Shown here piece by piece: positions 8,883 to 18,117 of a stretch of 64,000 nucleotides of DNA. Under the pieces are notes generated by a model. That model did not search any database, was not told the origin of the DNA, and saw nothing but the letters and a program-made list of their open reading frames with translations. Source of the DNA: Streptomyces sp. CT34 (GTDB taxonomy: Bacteria; Actinomycetota; Actinomycetes; Streptomycetales; Streptomycetaceae); NCBI RefSeq assembly GCF_000805335.1, contig NZ_KN708638.1, forward strand, positions 547,602 through 611,601, read 5' to 3'. How positions within the stretch are numbered: the first letter of the stretch is position 1; each line of letters begins with the position of its first letter. The position numbers and the translations under genes were made by a program.

Positions 8883-10195
8883 TGGCCAACCCCTCCTCGC
8901 GCCTCACCGGCCAGCGCGCGCTGCTGCAATCCTCGACGGTCTCGGCGCTCGGCGACGGTGTCCGCTTCGCCGCCCTGCCGCTGCTGGCCGTCGCCCTCCT
9001 GGACAACCCGTTCCAGGTCACCGTCCTTACCGCGGCCGGAACCGCGCCCTGGCTCCTGGTAGCCCTGCCTGCCGGTGTCTATGTCGACCGCCTCGACCGG
9101 CAACGCGTCATGATCTACGCCGATCTGCTGCGCTGCTTGGTACTCACCGTGGCGGTCACACTCCTGTTCACCGGGCACCTCACCTTCTGGCCACTCGTGG
9201 CCCTGGCGTTCCTCCTCGGCGTCGGCGAGGTCCTCTTCGACTGTGCCGCGCAAGCCCTGCTCCCAGGGCTGGTGCCCGGCGAACACCTGGAACGGGCCAA
9301 CGGCCACCTCTACGCGACACAGACCATCGGCCGCGACCTCATCGGGCAAGCACTCGGCGGAATGCTCTTCGCGCTGAACAGATGCGTGCCCCTGCTGGTC
9401 GACGCGGTGTCCTTCCTGTGCTCGGCACTGCTGCTGCGCAGGGTCCCTACGGCAGGGCGGCACTCCTGCCCGCCCCACCGGTCCGGCCACATCGCACGCG
9501 AGATCGGAGAGTGTCTCCGATACCTGTTGCGGCACCGGGTCCTGCTGGAGCTCACAGCCGCGGCGACACTGGTGAACACCGTCTACATGGGACAACTCGC
9601 CGTGCTGATCCTCCTGGTGCGAGAGGAACTGCATCTGCCCGCCGCCCTGTACGGTGTGCTGCTGACCATCGGCGCACTGGGCGGCGTAGCAGCGAGCACC
9701 ACGGCATCACGCCTCACCGAGGCCCTCGGCCGCCGAGCGATCCTCACCGGTGGCCTGGTAATACTGGCCCTGTCGGGACTCGGTATCGCCGCAACGAGGA
9801 ACATCTACCTCGTCGCCGGCGCGTACTGCCTCTCGGTCTACGCGATCACCTGCTGGACCGTGATCGCCGTATCCCTCCGCCAGGGCATGGTTCCCGACCG
9901 GCTCCGTGGACGAAGCACCAGCGTGGATCGCCTCTTCACCTGGGGAACGAACCCGTTCGGTGTGCTGGCCTTCGGAGCGGTCAGCCAACTGTACGGACCC
10001 CGCGCGTCGTTCGCGGCCGGAAGCGTATGCGCCTTGGCGGCACTGGCCGTCACCGTCAGCGGCGTCCGTTCCGTCCCGGACCGTATCGGCGCCCGATGGC
10101 CCCCGCCACGCGAAGCGCCGGCTGACCGCGAGACGCGCGGCCACCTCGCGCGCACCGCCGACCGCCCATACAGACATGGCGATGGGAATCCCTGA
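8882..10195 (+). CDS. MFS transporter (macrolide-efflux/enterobactin-exporter-like)
   Basis: A 437-residue integral membrane protein with about 12 hydrophobic segments. The N-terminus (RALLQSSTVSALGDGVRFAALPLLAVALL) and YVDRLDRQRVMIYADLLR between helices 2 and 3 are typical of the MFS_3 group of drug and siderophore exporters. It is coupled to the SDR by an overlapping TGATG. The basic C-terminal tail after residue 390 is likely cytosolic. Efflux of a small molecule is the family expectation; the substrate is unknown. Confidence 0.85.
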   Translation: MANPSSRLTGQRALLQSSTVSALGDGVRFAALPLLAVALLDNPFQVTVLTAAGTAPWLLVALPAGVYVDRLDRQRVMIYADLLRCLVLTVAVTLLFTGHLTFWPLVALAFLLGVGEVLFDCAAQALLPGLVPGEHLERANGHLYATQTIGRDLIGQALGGMLFALNRCVPLLVDAVSFLCSALLLRRVPTAGRHSCPPHRSGHIAREIGECLRYLLRHRVLLELTAAATLVNTVYMGQLAVLILLVREELHLPAALYGVLLTIGALGGVAASTTASRLTEALGRRAILTGGLVILALSGLGIAATRNIYLVAGAYCLSVYAITCWTVIAVSLRQGMVPDRLRGRSTSVDRLFTWGTNPFGVLAFGAVSQLYGPRASFAAGSVCALAALAVTVSGVRSVPDRIGARWPPPREAPADRETRGHLARTADRPYRHGDGNP

Positions 10196-10293
10196 ATCCG
10201 GCTCGAAGCCGACTCGCTCGCCACCGCCCTCGCGTCGCGCTCGTAGGCCGGGCGCGTGGAGATCTGCCCGGGACCGGCCGGAGCCGGGCGAAC

Positions 10294-10322
10294 GCCCGTG
10301 GCGGTGTCAACGCGCCACGGGC
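10294..10322 (-). terminator. Hairpin terminator of the first Mg-type NRAMP gene
   Basis: GCCCGTGGCG (10294-10303) and CGCCACGGGC (10313-10322) form a perfect 10-bp stem with a 9-base loop. It begins 10 bases beyond the stop codon of the NRAMP-like gene. Confidence 0.6.
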
Positions 10323-10332
10323 GGCCGGGCGT

Positions 10333-11979
10333 TCACTGCCCGAGGGCGACCTGGACGATCTTGATGACGACGAGGACCATCGCGATGAGCAGGTAGGTGC
10401 GCAGGGCGCCCATGCCGATCTTGCGGGTGGTCGACATGGCGGGCTTGGTGAGCGTGTCCAGTGGCGGCATCCGCCAGGCGTCCCGGCCGGTGCGGTCGAC
10501 CGGGTCTTCCTTCGTCGCGGTGCGGCGGCGGGTGAACGAGTAGCCCGCGGCCAGTACGCCCAGGACACCGCAGGCCGCCATGATGTCGATGATCGTCTGG
10601 GAGCTGATGTCCGGGAAGAGGACGGAGGCGGTCAGGATGATGGACAGGGTGACCAGGACGCCGACCACCACCGTGGTGAAGGCGTTGGTCTTCGGGCCGT
10701 TGACCCAGGGGCCGAGTACGGCCTTGTCGTTGCAGAGCAGCAGCAGGAAGACGGAGGCGGACGGCAGCAGGACGCCGGCCAGGGTCTGCACGCCCTGGGT
10801 GAGCAGGCCGAGCGGGGAACCGGGGATCAGCACGATCGCGGCTGCCACGGCCACGACCCCGGCGTAGATGGCGTAGAAGCCCTTGGCTCCCTTGACGCCG
10901 CGGTGCAGGGAGTGCTTGATGCCGAAGACGTCGCCGATGGCGTAGGCGGTGGAGAGCGAGACCGCGAAGGCGCCGATGATCGAGGCGTCGAGCAGGGCGA
11001 TGGCGAACAGGACGCCGGCGAGTTTACCGGCGTGGGCCTCAAGACCCGCGGCGACCCCTGCCGCATCGGTGAAGTCGCCGAAGCCCTTCGTCCCGGCGAA
11101 GGCGGCGGCGGTGAAGCCCATCATGGCGGCGGCGCCGATGACGACGATGGCGATGCCGATCCACAGGTCGGCCTTCTCGTACTTCATGAAGCGGGGGGTG
11201 ATGCGCTTGTCGATGACGTAGGACTGCTGGAAGAACAGCTGCCAGGGGGCGACGGTGGTCCCGACGATCCCGATGATCAGCAGCATCACGGTCGCCAGTC
11301 CACCCGACCCACCGGGCATGGTCGGCACCACGAAGTCGTGCGCCATCTGCGAGGACTTCGGATGGACCATGAAGTACAGCGGAATCAACAGCAGCGACCC
11401 CGCGCACAGGAAGATGGCCACGCGCTCGAACCGGCGGAATGATCCCGTGAAGGCGGCGGCGATGATGACGACCGCGGCCAGGATCACCGCGCCGGCCTTG
11501 GGCAGTCCCAGATAGCCGGCGGCGAGCGTGATCCCGATGAACTCCGTGAGGATGGTGAGGGCGTTGAGCAGGAAGAGGTCGATGACGGAGAACGCGCCCC
11601 AGAACTTCCCGAAGCGCTCCAGGATCAGGCGGGCGTGACCGACCCCGGTGACCGCGCCGAGCCGCAGCACCATCTCCTGGTTGACGTAGAGGACCGGCAC
11701 CAGCAGGAGCAGGGTCCACAGCAGGCTGGTGCCGTAGTTCTGCCCGGCCTGCCCGTAGGTGGAGAACGCGCCGGCGTCGTTGTCGCCGACCATCACGATC
11801 AGGCCGGGGCCGACTATCGCCAGCAGGGTCTTGAGCTTCGCGGACAGGCCCCGCCGCTCGGCGGTGTCGTCCATCTTGATGGTGCCGAGCGCGCCACGGA
11901 TGTCGCCGACATGGGCGTCGTCGAGGACCGCGGCGCGCGGCTCCGCGGCAGGGGCGGTGGTGGTCAGTTCGGTGGTCAT
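10333..11979 (-). CDS. NRAMP-family transporter, probable Mg2+ (NRMT-type) importer, copy 1
   Basis: A 548-residue membrane protein with about 11 helices. The helix-1 motif that reads DPGN in Mn/Fe NRAMPs is DNDAG here (VMVGDNDAGAFSTYG). The helix-6 MPH motif is replaced by APW (GTTVAPWQLFFQQS). Loss of that methionine marks the NRAMP-related magnesium transporters. The M-box riboswitch about 300 bases upstream independently points to Mg2+. The N-terminus (TAVLDDAHVGDIRGALGTIK in copy 2) is nearly shared by the two copies and is cytosolic. A terminator follows directly. Annotation as a manganese MntH would be the main alternative. Confidence 0.85.
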   Translation of the reverse strand: MTTELTTTAPAAEPRAAVLDDAHVGDIRGALGTIKMDDTAERRGLSAKLKTLLAIVGPGLIVMVGDNDAGAFSTYGQAGQNYGTSLLWTLLLLVPVLYVNQEMVLRLGAVTGVGHARLILERFGKFWGAFSVIDLFLLNALTILTEFIGITLAAGYLGLPKAGAVILAAVVIIAAAFTGSFRRFERVAIFLCAGSLLLIPLYFMVHPKSSQMAHDFVVPTMPGGSGGLATVMLLIIGIVGTTVAPWQLFFQQSYVIDKRITPRFMKYEKADLWIGIAIVVIGAAAMMGFTAAAFAGTKGFGDFTDAAGVAAGLEAHAGKLAGVLFAIALLDASIIGAFAVSLSTAYAIGDVFGIKHSLHRGVKGAKGFYAIYAGVVAVAAAIVLIPGSPLGLLTQGVQTLAGVLLPSASVFLLLLCNDKAVLGPWVNGPKTNAFTTVVVGVLVTLSIILTASVLFPDISSQTIIDIMAACGVLGVLAAGYSFTRRRTATKEDPVDRTGRDAWRMPPLDTLTKPAMSTTRKIGMGALRTYLLIAMVLVVIKIVQVALGQ

Positions 11980-12278
11980 GTTGGGCCTTCCGACTCCCCG
12001 GCAGGGGGAGGCGATCGGGACATGCGCGACCGCTTACGGCACCGGGGCGCGGCCCGCCCGCCCGCAGCGCAGTGGGGCCAGGGGCTGGACAAGCACGGGT
12101 CAGGGTGCGCGGAAAGTGTCGTTACGGCATGCCGGAGACGGGCGAGGTCGATCGGATGCGGGGCCGACTATGGCCCGGACTACTACAACCGCAGTCCATG
12201 TCTCTCGCCTCCCCCCGGCCAGGGCGCTGCCATGGCGCCATACGAATCGGCAAGGGGCAGCCCGGTCTCATCACCGGC

Positions 12279-12450
12279 TCACCCCAACTCGTCAGAGCTT
12301 TGGCACTGCACGGCGTAATCCCCTTACGGGGGAAGCCACTTGGGGTCACCCCTTAGGCCGGGGAGACCTGTCCTGAACCTGGGCGTCTCTCGACGTCGTG
12401 GGGTCAGTGGCCTGTGTCCGCGCAGACGCCTCACCGAACGAGGTGCCTCC
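12279..12450 (-). promoter_or_regulatory. M-box (ykoK-type) Mg2+ riboswitch, copy 1
   Basis: Read on the minus strand, the leader contains the M-box hallmarks in order: CUCGUUCGGUGAGGC near the 5' end, then ACACAGGCCAC, GUCGAGAGACGCCCAGG in the middle, and CAGUGCCAAAGCUCU before the closing strand GACGAGU, which can pair with CUCGU at the start. M-boxes bind Mg2+ and switch off Mg2+ uptake genes. The remaining ~300 leader bases (11980-12278) contain a C/G-rich hairpin just before the AGG-type ribosome binding site. This hairpin could serve as a translation-level expression platform. Confidence 0.85.
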
Positions 12451-12736
12451 TTCAAACCTCGACGAGCATAGCCCACCACTTGCGCAATCATGCAATCGAT
12501 GGGTGAGCCCATGGCCTGAGGTGACCGGCCACGGAGACCGGAGCCCACCGACGCACCACCTGCCCCATCGCCGACTCGTACCCCGTCGCCGACTCGCGCC
12601 CATTGCCGGCTCGTGCCCCATCCATCAGCGACAGGCCGAACGGGTATCGGGAACAGGGCGGTCATGACGACCCCGTGAGCATGGGTAACCTGCTGCGCGA
12701 CACCCACACCACAGAATCGAACACGGGGGCACATCA

Positions 12737-13438
12737 GTGGGTCATGCGCACAACGCCGCGAGCGGCACCACCGCCGGGCACCGGCTGCACTGGCGAGGAG
12801 TGATCCGGACCCGGCGGGCCGTCATCACCACGTCGCTCGCTCTCGGCGGGCTCGTCGTGTCGCTCAACTTCGGCGGACTCCTGGGGAGCCCGGGCAATCA
12901 TCAGTCACTGGCTTCCCGGGTGATCGCCGGCATCAGCGCCGGAGTCTTCCTCGTGGGTGCGCTGATCGCCGTGCGCGGGGCCACGGACGATCTGGTGAAA
13001 CTGCTGACCGGGCGGATCAGCGACAATCGCTCCGCCGCGCTGCGGGTGATCTGCCTGCTGTCCGGGTACGCGCTGGTGATCCTGGGCGCGCTCAGCCTGG
13101 TCCGGGTGCCGTGGGGCAAGCTGCTGCTGGGTGGTGCGCTGACCGGCGTGATCCTGGGCATCGCCGCCCAGCCGGTACTCGGCAATATCTTCGCCGGGCT
13201 GGTCCTGCTGGTCGCGCACCCGTTCACGATCGGCGAGCGGATCACCATCCAGTCGGGTCCACTGGGCGGCCGGATCGAGGGCGAGGTAACCGACATGACC
13301 TTGCTGTTCGTCGAACTCCACACGGACAACGGCAAGACACTCCTACCCAACAACGCCGTCCTCGGAGCAGCCATCGGCCGCCCCGACCGCGAGACCCCCG
13401 AAGCGGAGAAGGCTCTCCAGGAACGGCCCGCGGTCTAG
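12737..13438 (+). CDS. Small MscS-family mechanosensitive channel
   Basis: A 233-residue protein with four hydrophobic segments. The MscS pore helix region (WGKLLLGGALTGVILGIAAQPVLGNIFAGLVLL) is followed by the beta domain (HPFTIGERITIQ, EGEVTDMTLLFVELHTDNGKTLLPNN). It lacks the large C-terminal vestibule of E. coli MscS, ending about 25 residues after LPNNAVL, so it belongs to the short MscS-like group. Such channels release solutes on hypo-osmotic shock. The start is the GTG at 12737 after ACGGGGGC. It is divergent from the NRAMP gene and shares the upstream region with its M-box promoter. Confidence 0.8.
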   Translation: MGHAHNAASGTTAGHRLHWRGVIRTRRAVITTSLALGGLVVSLNFGGLLGSPGNHQSLASRVIAGISAGVFLVGALIAVRGATDDLVKLLTGRISDNRSAALRVICLLSGYALVILGALSLVRVPWGKLLLGGALTGVILGIAAQPVLGNIFAGLVLLVAHPFTIGERITIQSGPLGGRIEGEVTDMTLLFVELHTDNGKTLLPNNAVLGAAIGRPDRETPEAEKALQERPAV

Positions 13439-13656
13439 GCCCTGTCGTCAAACTCCCGCCTGCCGGGCGATCCTGTGCCGAGTCAGATCGTGAGTGCTGC
13501 CGCGATGGCCGTGCCGAGGTGGATATGGGCGCGTTTGGTCGCTTTGGTGGTCGACGCGTGAGAGGGGGCTATGGGATCGCCCGCGGATCGGGGGACGTAC
13601 GACTTCCGTCGATCGGGTCCGTGGTGGGACGGGCCGTGCCGTGGCGGTAGGTGGAG

Positions 13657-14121
13657 TCAGCCGGCGCCGTCCGCAGGGGGGAGCTTTTCGACGATGGTCT
13701 CGTCCGGGTCGATGGGGCGCCCGTCGCTGGAGCGGATCTCCAGCGGGCTCAGCGGGTGCCCGTTCCGGCGGTCGAGCAGTCGCGAGTGCGCCTCCCCCGG
13801 ACCGAAGCAGTGCAGCTCGCCCCACTGGCGCAGCGCCACGATGACGGGGAAGAGTGCGCGCCCCTTTTCCGTGAGCACGTATTCCCGATAGCGGCTGCCG
13901 TCGGAGGCGGGCACGGTTTCCATCACCCCGGTCGCCTCCAGCGTACGCAGCCGGCTGGTGAGGATGTTCTTGGCGATGCCCAGGCTTCGCTGGAACTGAC
14001 CGAAGCGGCGACTGCCGTCGAACGCGTCGCGCACGATCAGCAGGGACCACCAGTCGCCGATGGCGTCGACCGACCGGGCAACGGGACAGGGTTCGGCGTC
14101 CAACCGCGTGCGCGCGACCAT
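13657..14121 (-). CDS. HxlR-family transcriptional regulator
   Basis: A 154-residue winged-helix protein with the HxlR layout: CPVARSVDAIGDWWSLLIVRDAF, then RRFGQFQRSLGIAKNILTSRLRTLE for the recognition helix, then YREYVLTEKGRALFPVIVALRQWGE. The ATG at 14121 has a strong GGAGGAA binding site 6-7 bases upstream on its strand; the longer frame back to 14346 runs into the divergent promoter. It is divergent from an MFS exporter with a perfect inverted repeat between them. It therefore probably represses both itself and the exporter until a ligand or redox signal releases it. Confidence 0.85.
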   Translation of the reverse strand: MVARTRLDAEPCPVARSVDAIGDWWSLLIVRDAFDGSRRFGQFQRSLGIAKNILTSRLRTLEATGVMETVPASDGSRYREYVLTEKGRALFPVIVALRQWGELHCFGPGEAHSRLLDRRNGHPLSPLEIRSSDGRPIDPDETIVEKLPPADGAG

Positions 14122-14147
14122 CGCACTTCCTCCTTCGCAACACATTT

Positions 14148-14201
14148 GGTTGCAACATGCTACCTCCTGACCTAGGGTCCAGCAGGCAGCATGTTGCAAC
14201 C
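14148..14201. promoter_or_regulatory. Operator pair between HxlR regulator and MFS gene
   Basis: GGTTGCAACATGCT (14148-14161) and its exact reverse complement AGCATGTTGCAACC (14188-14201) face each other across 26 bases. Each arm contains a smaller palindrome (GGTTGCAACA/TGTTGCAACC type). The position, exactly between the two divergent start codons, is what is expected for HxlR binding sites covering both promoters. Confidence 0.65.
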
Positions 14202-14221
14202 ATGAATGGGGAGGGCGCCGT

Positions 14222-15454
14222 ATGCCGAGCGACTGCTCGACGGCCAGCGGCCAGACGGCCGTGAACACCGCACTCGTTCCACCTGGCCCGCCACCCGCGC
14301 GCCTGGTCCTGCTCTTCGCCGTCGCCTGCGGCAGCGCGGTGGCCAACGTCTACTTCGCCCAGCCCCTGTTGGTCACGCTCGGCGAGCAGTTCTCGCTCGG
14401 CTCCGGCCTGCTCGGCGCCGTCGTCGCGGTCACCCAACTCGGATACGCCGCGGGCCTGTTCCTGCTCGTCCCGCTCGGCGACCTCGTCGACAGGCGCAGA
14501 CTGATCACACTCCAGCTCGGCCTGCTCGCCGCCGCGCTGCTGATCGCAGGTCTGGCACCCGGGATCACTGCGCTGCTCACCGCCCTCGCGGCGATCGGTG
14601 CGCTCGCCGTCGTCGCCCAGACAATGGTCGCCGCAGCGGCCCACCTCACCGCTCCCGCCTTACGAGGGCGGATCGTCGGAGCGGTCACCAGCGGAGTGAT
14701 CACCGGCATTCTGCTGGCCCGCACCGTGGCAGGCGTAGTGGCCGACCTGGCCGGATGGCGCGCCGTCTACCTCTTCTCGGCTGTGCTGACCGCCATGCTC
14801 GCCGTGCTGCTGCGCCTCGCCCTGCCGGCGGACCGGCCGCCGACAGTCACCATGCCGTACCGACGTCTGCTGGCATCAACCGTCGTCCTGTTCGCCCGCC
14901 ACCCTCTGCTCGGGGTCCGCGGCACACTTGCGCTGCTGGTCTTCGCGGCCTTCAGCACGCTGTGGAGCAGCGTCGTCCAGCCACTCAGCAGTCCCCCCTG
15001 GTCACTGACGCACACCGCCATCGGCGCCTTCGGGCTCGCCGGAGCCGCCGGAGCAGCAGCCGCGGGAGCCGCCGGTCGATGGAACGACCGCGGTCTCGCC
15101 CAGCGGACCACGGGTTCCGCGCTGGTCCTGCTCGCCGTGTCGTGGCTCCCCCTGGCCCTTACCCGGCAGTCGCTCTGGGCCCTGGCGATCGGAGCGGTCC
15201 TCCTGGACTTCGCCGTCCAGGCCGTGCACGTCACCAACCAGTCCCTCATCTACGCCGTCCACCCGGATGCGGGAAGCAGAATCATCGGCGGCTACATGGT
15301 CTTCTACTCGGCCGGCAGCGCCCTCGGCGCCATCGGCTCCTCCACGGCGTACGCGGCAGCCGGGTGGAGCGGGGTGTCCGCCCTGGGAGCGGCATTCAGC
15401 TGCTCAGCCCTGCTGCTGTGGGCGACGACCCGGCGCCTGGGCCGAGTGTCGTGA
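14222..15454 (+). CDS. MFS transporter, DHA1-type drug exporter
   Basis: A 410-residue protein with 12 predicted helices. It shows VYFAQPLLVTLGEQF and the conserved motif GDLVDRRRLITLQL between helices 2 and 3, as in the YfcJ/DHA1 group of proton-driven exporters. The ATG at 14222 follows GGGGAGGGC. It is divergent from the HxlR gene and should be under its control. Export of a toxic small molecule is likely. Transcription ends near a strong hairpin at 15715-15751 shared with the convergent gene. Confidence 0.85.
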   Translation: MPSDCSTASGQTAVNTALVPPGPPPARLVLLFAVACGSAVANVYFAQPLLVTLGEQFSLGSGLLGAVVAVTQLGYAAGLFLLVPLGDLVDRRRLITLQLGLLAAALLIAGLAPGITALLTALAAIGALAVVAQTMVAAAAHLTAPALRGRIVGAVTSGVITGILLARTVAGVVADLAGWRAVYLFSAVLTAMLAVLLRLALPADRPPTVTMPYRRLLASTVVLFARHPLLGVRGTLALLVFAAFSTLWSSVVQPLSSPPWSLTHTAIGAFGLAGAAGAAAAGAAGRWNDRGLAQRTTGSALVLLAVSWLPLALTRQSLWALAIGAVLLDFAVQAVHVTNQSLIYAVHPDAGSRIIGGYMVFYSAGSALGAIGSSTAYAAAGWSGVSALGAAFSCSALLLWATTRRLGRVS

Positions 15455-15806
15455 CTTCCTGAATCCCATGGCAGCCAAGTGCGATCAGGTGGACCGGGGT
15501 CGCTTCGATCTCACCCAGGCGGGTCGGGCGGAGTGCGACGCGCAGGAGCGCCTGCACCACGGCCAGGGGCAATGGGTTCCGTAGCGGACAGGCGTGGCAG
15601 GGTCCCGACCACCGGCCTTACGGCGGAGGCCGGCCCTGGCCGCGGTTGCAGTAGATCACCAGCCTCACGAACGGCGTGGCCGCGAAGGTGTCCGGACCGA
15701 CGTCGATCACTCCTCCAGGCTTCGGCGCCGGACGGTTTTGCCGAAGCCTGGAAGAGGCGGTGAAGGACCGCAAAGCGCTGGTGCGGCGCCCAGCGGTGGG
15801 GGCTGA
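15455..15806. other. Intergenic region between convergent genes
   Basis: No gene is supported in these 352 bases. Open frames on both strands lack homologous motifs. The only structure seen is the hairpin at 15715-15751. Confidence 0.5.
15715..15751. terminator. Bidirectional hairpin terminator
   Basis: CCAGGCTTCGGC (15715-15726) and GCCGAAGCCTGG (15740-15751) form a perfect 12-bp stem with a 13-base loop. It lies between the convergent MFS gene and the small hypothetical gene and can serve both. Confidence 0.6.
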
Positions 15807-16265
15807 TCAATCGGCGAGTTCGAACCGGTCGGCGATCCGCTCGATCAGTGGCAGGTGCTCCTCCCACGTCGTGCTTCCCATGCCGAGCACGAAGGCGGCG
15901 TTGCCCCGGACCGCGAAGTACTCCCGCGTCCGGCGGATGCCCGTTGCGTTGCCGGTGCGGTGGGTGACGAAGTCCAGTGCCACTCCGGGTTGTCCGGCGA
16001 ACCGGACCTCGGCGCGGGTGAAGTCGTCGTAGCCATGGGCTGCGAGCCTTTCCTGGGCCTTGTCGGCGACCCCGGCCGCGGTCAGGCCGTTGGCAGGCAC
16101 CTTGAAGACGATCAGGTGCCTGCCCGGGCCGCCCGTGGCCCGCAGGATCTCCGGACCGTTGGCCGGAACGGGAGGCAGCGCCTCCCAATCTTCCGGCACA
16201 TGCAGAACCGCCCCATAGGGGACGATCTTGATTGCCTTCCAGGGGGCGTTGCTGGCATCGGACAT
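15807..16265 (-). CDS. Conserved hypothetical protein, possibly DcrB/PsbP-like fold
   Basis: A 152-residue protein without signal peptide or membrane segment. The sequence alternates short strands (IKIVPYGAVLHVPEDW, HLIVFKVPA, GVALDFVTHRTGNATGIRRT, REYFAVRGNAAFVLGMGS) and ends in WEEHLPLIERIADRFEL. This is like the lipoprotein-derived DcrB/PsbP group, which ends with a helix predicting a residual fit. The ATG at 16265 has GGAAGG 8 bases upstream. It is divergent from the sigma factor gene. The function is unknown and the fold guess is weak. Confidence 0.6.
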   Translation of the reverse strand: MSDASNAPWKAIKIVPYGAVLHVPEDWEALPPVPANGPEILRATGGPGRHLIVFKVPANGLTAAGVADKAQERLAAHGYDDFTRAEVRFAGQPGVALDFVTHRTGNATGIRRTREYFAVRGNAAFVLGMGSTTWEEHLPLIERIADRFELAD

Positions 16266-16365
16266 GAGCAGACCTTCCAGATCCGGCATTAAGCGGTCGC
16301 CGGAGTTGATACCGGCAACCGGCGACGGTGCGAACCTCGCATCCGGCGACTGTCCCGGTATCCCC

Positions 16366-16395
16366 ATGCAGGCAGACCGAATGCAGGCAGACCGA
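16366..16395. repeat. Two tandem 15-bp repeats upstream of the sigma factor
   Basis: ATGCAGGCAGACCGA is present twice without a gap (16366-16380 and 16381-16395), 24 bases before the GTG of the sigma factor gene. It may be a slippage product or a regulator site in the shared promoter region. Confidence 0.6.
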
Positions 16396-16418
16396 CACCG
16401 ACCCGGGAGAGCACCGCG

Positions 16419-17096
16419 GTGAGCAGCCACCACGCCGAACCTGACGCCGTCCAGCGGGACGGCCTCGTCATGGAGCACGGCCACCTCGTGGAACGGGAGG
16501 CCGCCCGCTACCGCACCTGGCACATCGACCGGGCAGACCTGCGGCAGGCCGGCATCCTCGGTCTGCTGATCGCCGCGGCCCGCTTCGATCCCGAGCGCGC
16601 CGTGCCCTTCGCCGCATACGCGCGTACCTGGGTACGCAAGGAGATCCAGCGCGCCATCTCCCAACAGGAATTTCCCACCGTCCTGCCCGCCGACCTGGTC
16701 GGCCGCACGGTCGCCCTGCGCCGCGCCCTCGACGAGCACGCCGACAGCCTGAACCTGGCCGCAGCCGCCCTCGGGATCTCACCGAACACCGTCGCCGCAC
16801 TCCACCGGCAACTCCACATCACGGCCACCGAGGACGACGAGGAGCTACCCGCCCCGGGCTACCCCCTCGCCGACCCCGAACAAGCAGCCGTCACCCAGGA
16901 CTTCATCAGCGCGGCCCGCTCGGCCCTGGCCCGCATGGACCCGCGTCAGGCCGACGCACTGGTCCTGCGCTATGGTCTGGACGACCGGCCGGCACGCTCG
17001 TACCGCCAGATCGGCCGCCACCTCGGAGTTTCCGACCACACCGCCCGCAACCTCGTCAAACGAGCCCAGGCAGACCTGCGCGTTCTTCTCACCTGA
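16419..17096 (+). CDS. RNA polymerase sigma-70 family factor
   Basis: A 225-residue sigma factor with region 2 (RADLRQAGILGLLIAAARFDPERA, then FAAYARTWVRKEIQRAI), a region-3-like stretch (LNLAAAALGISPNTVAALHR) and region 4 (RYGLDDRPARSYRQIGRHLGVSDHTARNLVKRAQADL). Having region 3 makes it a group 3/4 type factor like the small SigB/WhiG relatives rather than an ECF factor. Region 1 is absent. The start is the GTG at 16419 after CGGGAGA. No anti-sigma gene adjoins it, so its regulation is unclear. Confidence 0.8.
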   Translation: MSSHHAEPDAVQRDGLVMEHGHLVEREAARYRTWHIDRADLRQAGILGLLIAAARFDPERAVPFAAYARTWVRKEIQRAISQQEFPTVLPADLVGRTVALRRALDEHADSLNLAAAALGISPNTVAALHRQLHITATEDDEELPAPGYPLADPEQAAVTQDFISAARSALARMDPRQADALVLRYGLDDRPARSYRQIGRHLGVSDHTARNLVKRAQADLRVLLT

Positions 17097-17208
17097 GAGG
17101 GCACACGCAGCTCCACGATCGCCGACGATCCGACCCCTCCTGGACTCACCGAGCCCACTCCTTCCCAGTCTGCCCTGCCCCTCCCCCACGATCACGCGGC
17201 CTCCGTCC

Positions 17209-18000
17209 TCACCGCCCGGCATGCACCAGGTAGCCCCCGGCCGCATTGCTGTCCTGAGGCCATCGCCCCATCTCCTGCCCGACTTCGGCGAACGACACCG
17301 ACTCCACCCGCCAGCCGCGCTCGGTGAAAAGGGACTGGGGCGCATCCGTGCCGTAGTGCCAGGGCGCGCCCTGCTCGGCGAGTGCGTCCAGCATGGGGCG
17401 GGCTTCCGGGTCGCGGAGCAAGGATCCGGCGACGAAATCGGTCAGGAGACGGCTGCCGGGTGCCGAGCAGGCGGTGATGCGGTCGAACAGTCGCAGCACG
17501 TCAGGCTCTTGGAGATACTGGGTGAGTCCCTCGACGAGCCAGCAGGTGGGTAGCTCGGCCCGGAAGCCCGCCTCCGCCAGCGACCGGGGCCAGTCACCCG
17601 CGAGATCCGCACCGACGGCGACCCGGCGACAAGCCGGCCCGGGGGCATCCGCCAGCAACGTCTCCTTCAGGCGCAGCAGCTCCGGTCGGTCCACCTCGTA
17701 GAGGGTGGTGGCGGGGAAGGGCAGCCGGTGGGCCCGGGTGTCCATGCCCGCCGCGAGGATGACAAGCTGCCGGGGTCCGTCCTCACCACCGGTCATCTCG
17801 GTGAGCAGGTCGTCGAAGAACCGGGTCCGAATCGCGATGGCGGGCGCATCGCCCAGTCGGTCGGCCAGTTCCCGCCCGATGTCCCCGGCCAGTACCGCGG
17901 CCAGCGGATCGGTGAACAGCCGATCGGGCCGCTCGGATTCCCTTGCTCGCAGGGCGGCGGTCAGCCGGGCGGTCCTGGCGACCGGATCGAGAGAAGGCAT
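17209..18000 (-). CDS. Class I SAM-dependent methyltransferase (leucine carboxyl methyltransferase-like)
   Basis: A 263-residue enzyme of the LCMT/PPM1-like family common in actinobacteria. It begins with SLDPVARTARLTAALRARES and DRLFTDPLAAVLAG. It then has the SAM motif QLVILAAGMDTRAHRL, the acidic YEVDRP that binds the SAM ribose, and CWLVEGLTQYLQ. The ATG at 18000 follows CAGGAG. It is divergent from an AsnC regulator 117 bases away, which may control it. Relatives methylate carboxylates or hydroxyls of small molecules; the substrate here is unknown. Confidence 0.85.
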   Translation of the reverse strand: MPSLDPVARTARLTAALRARESERPDRLFTDPLAAVLAGDIGRELADRLGDAPAIAIRTRFFDDLLTEMTGGEDGPRQLVILAAGMDTRAHRLPFPATTLYEVDRPELLRLKETLLADAPGPACRRVAVGADLAGDWPRSLAEAGFRAELPTCWLVEGLTQYLQEPDVLRLFDRITACSAPGSRLLTDFVAGSLLRDPEARPMLDALAEQGAPWHYGTDAPQSLFTERGWRVESVSFAEVGQEMGRWPQDSNAAGGYLVHAGR

Positions 18001-18117
18001 GGGAACTCCTGTCACGCACAACGTCGGGTACGGATCCCAGAGTGCCGCCCGTTCTCCCTTCGTTGCCCCGAATCGCCCACGCGCCCGGCAAACCCGACGC
18101 CGAGGTATCGTTCGTCG

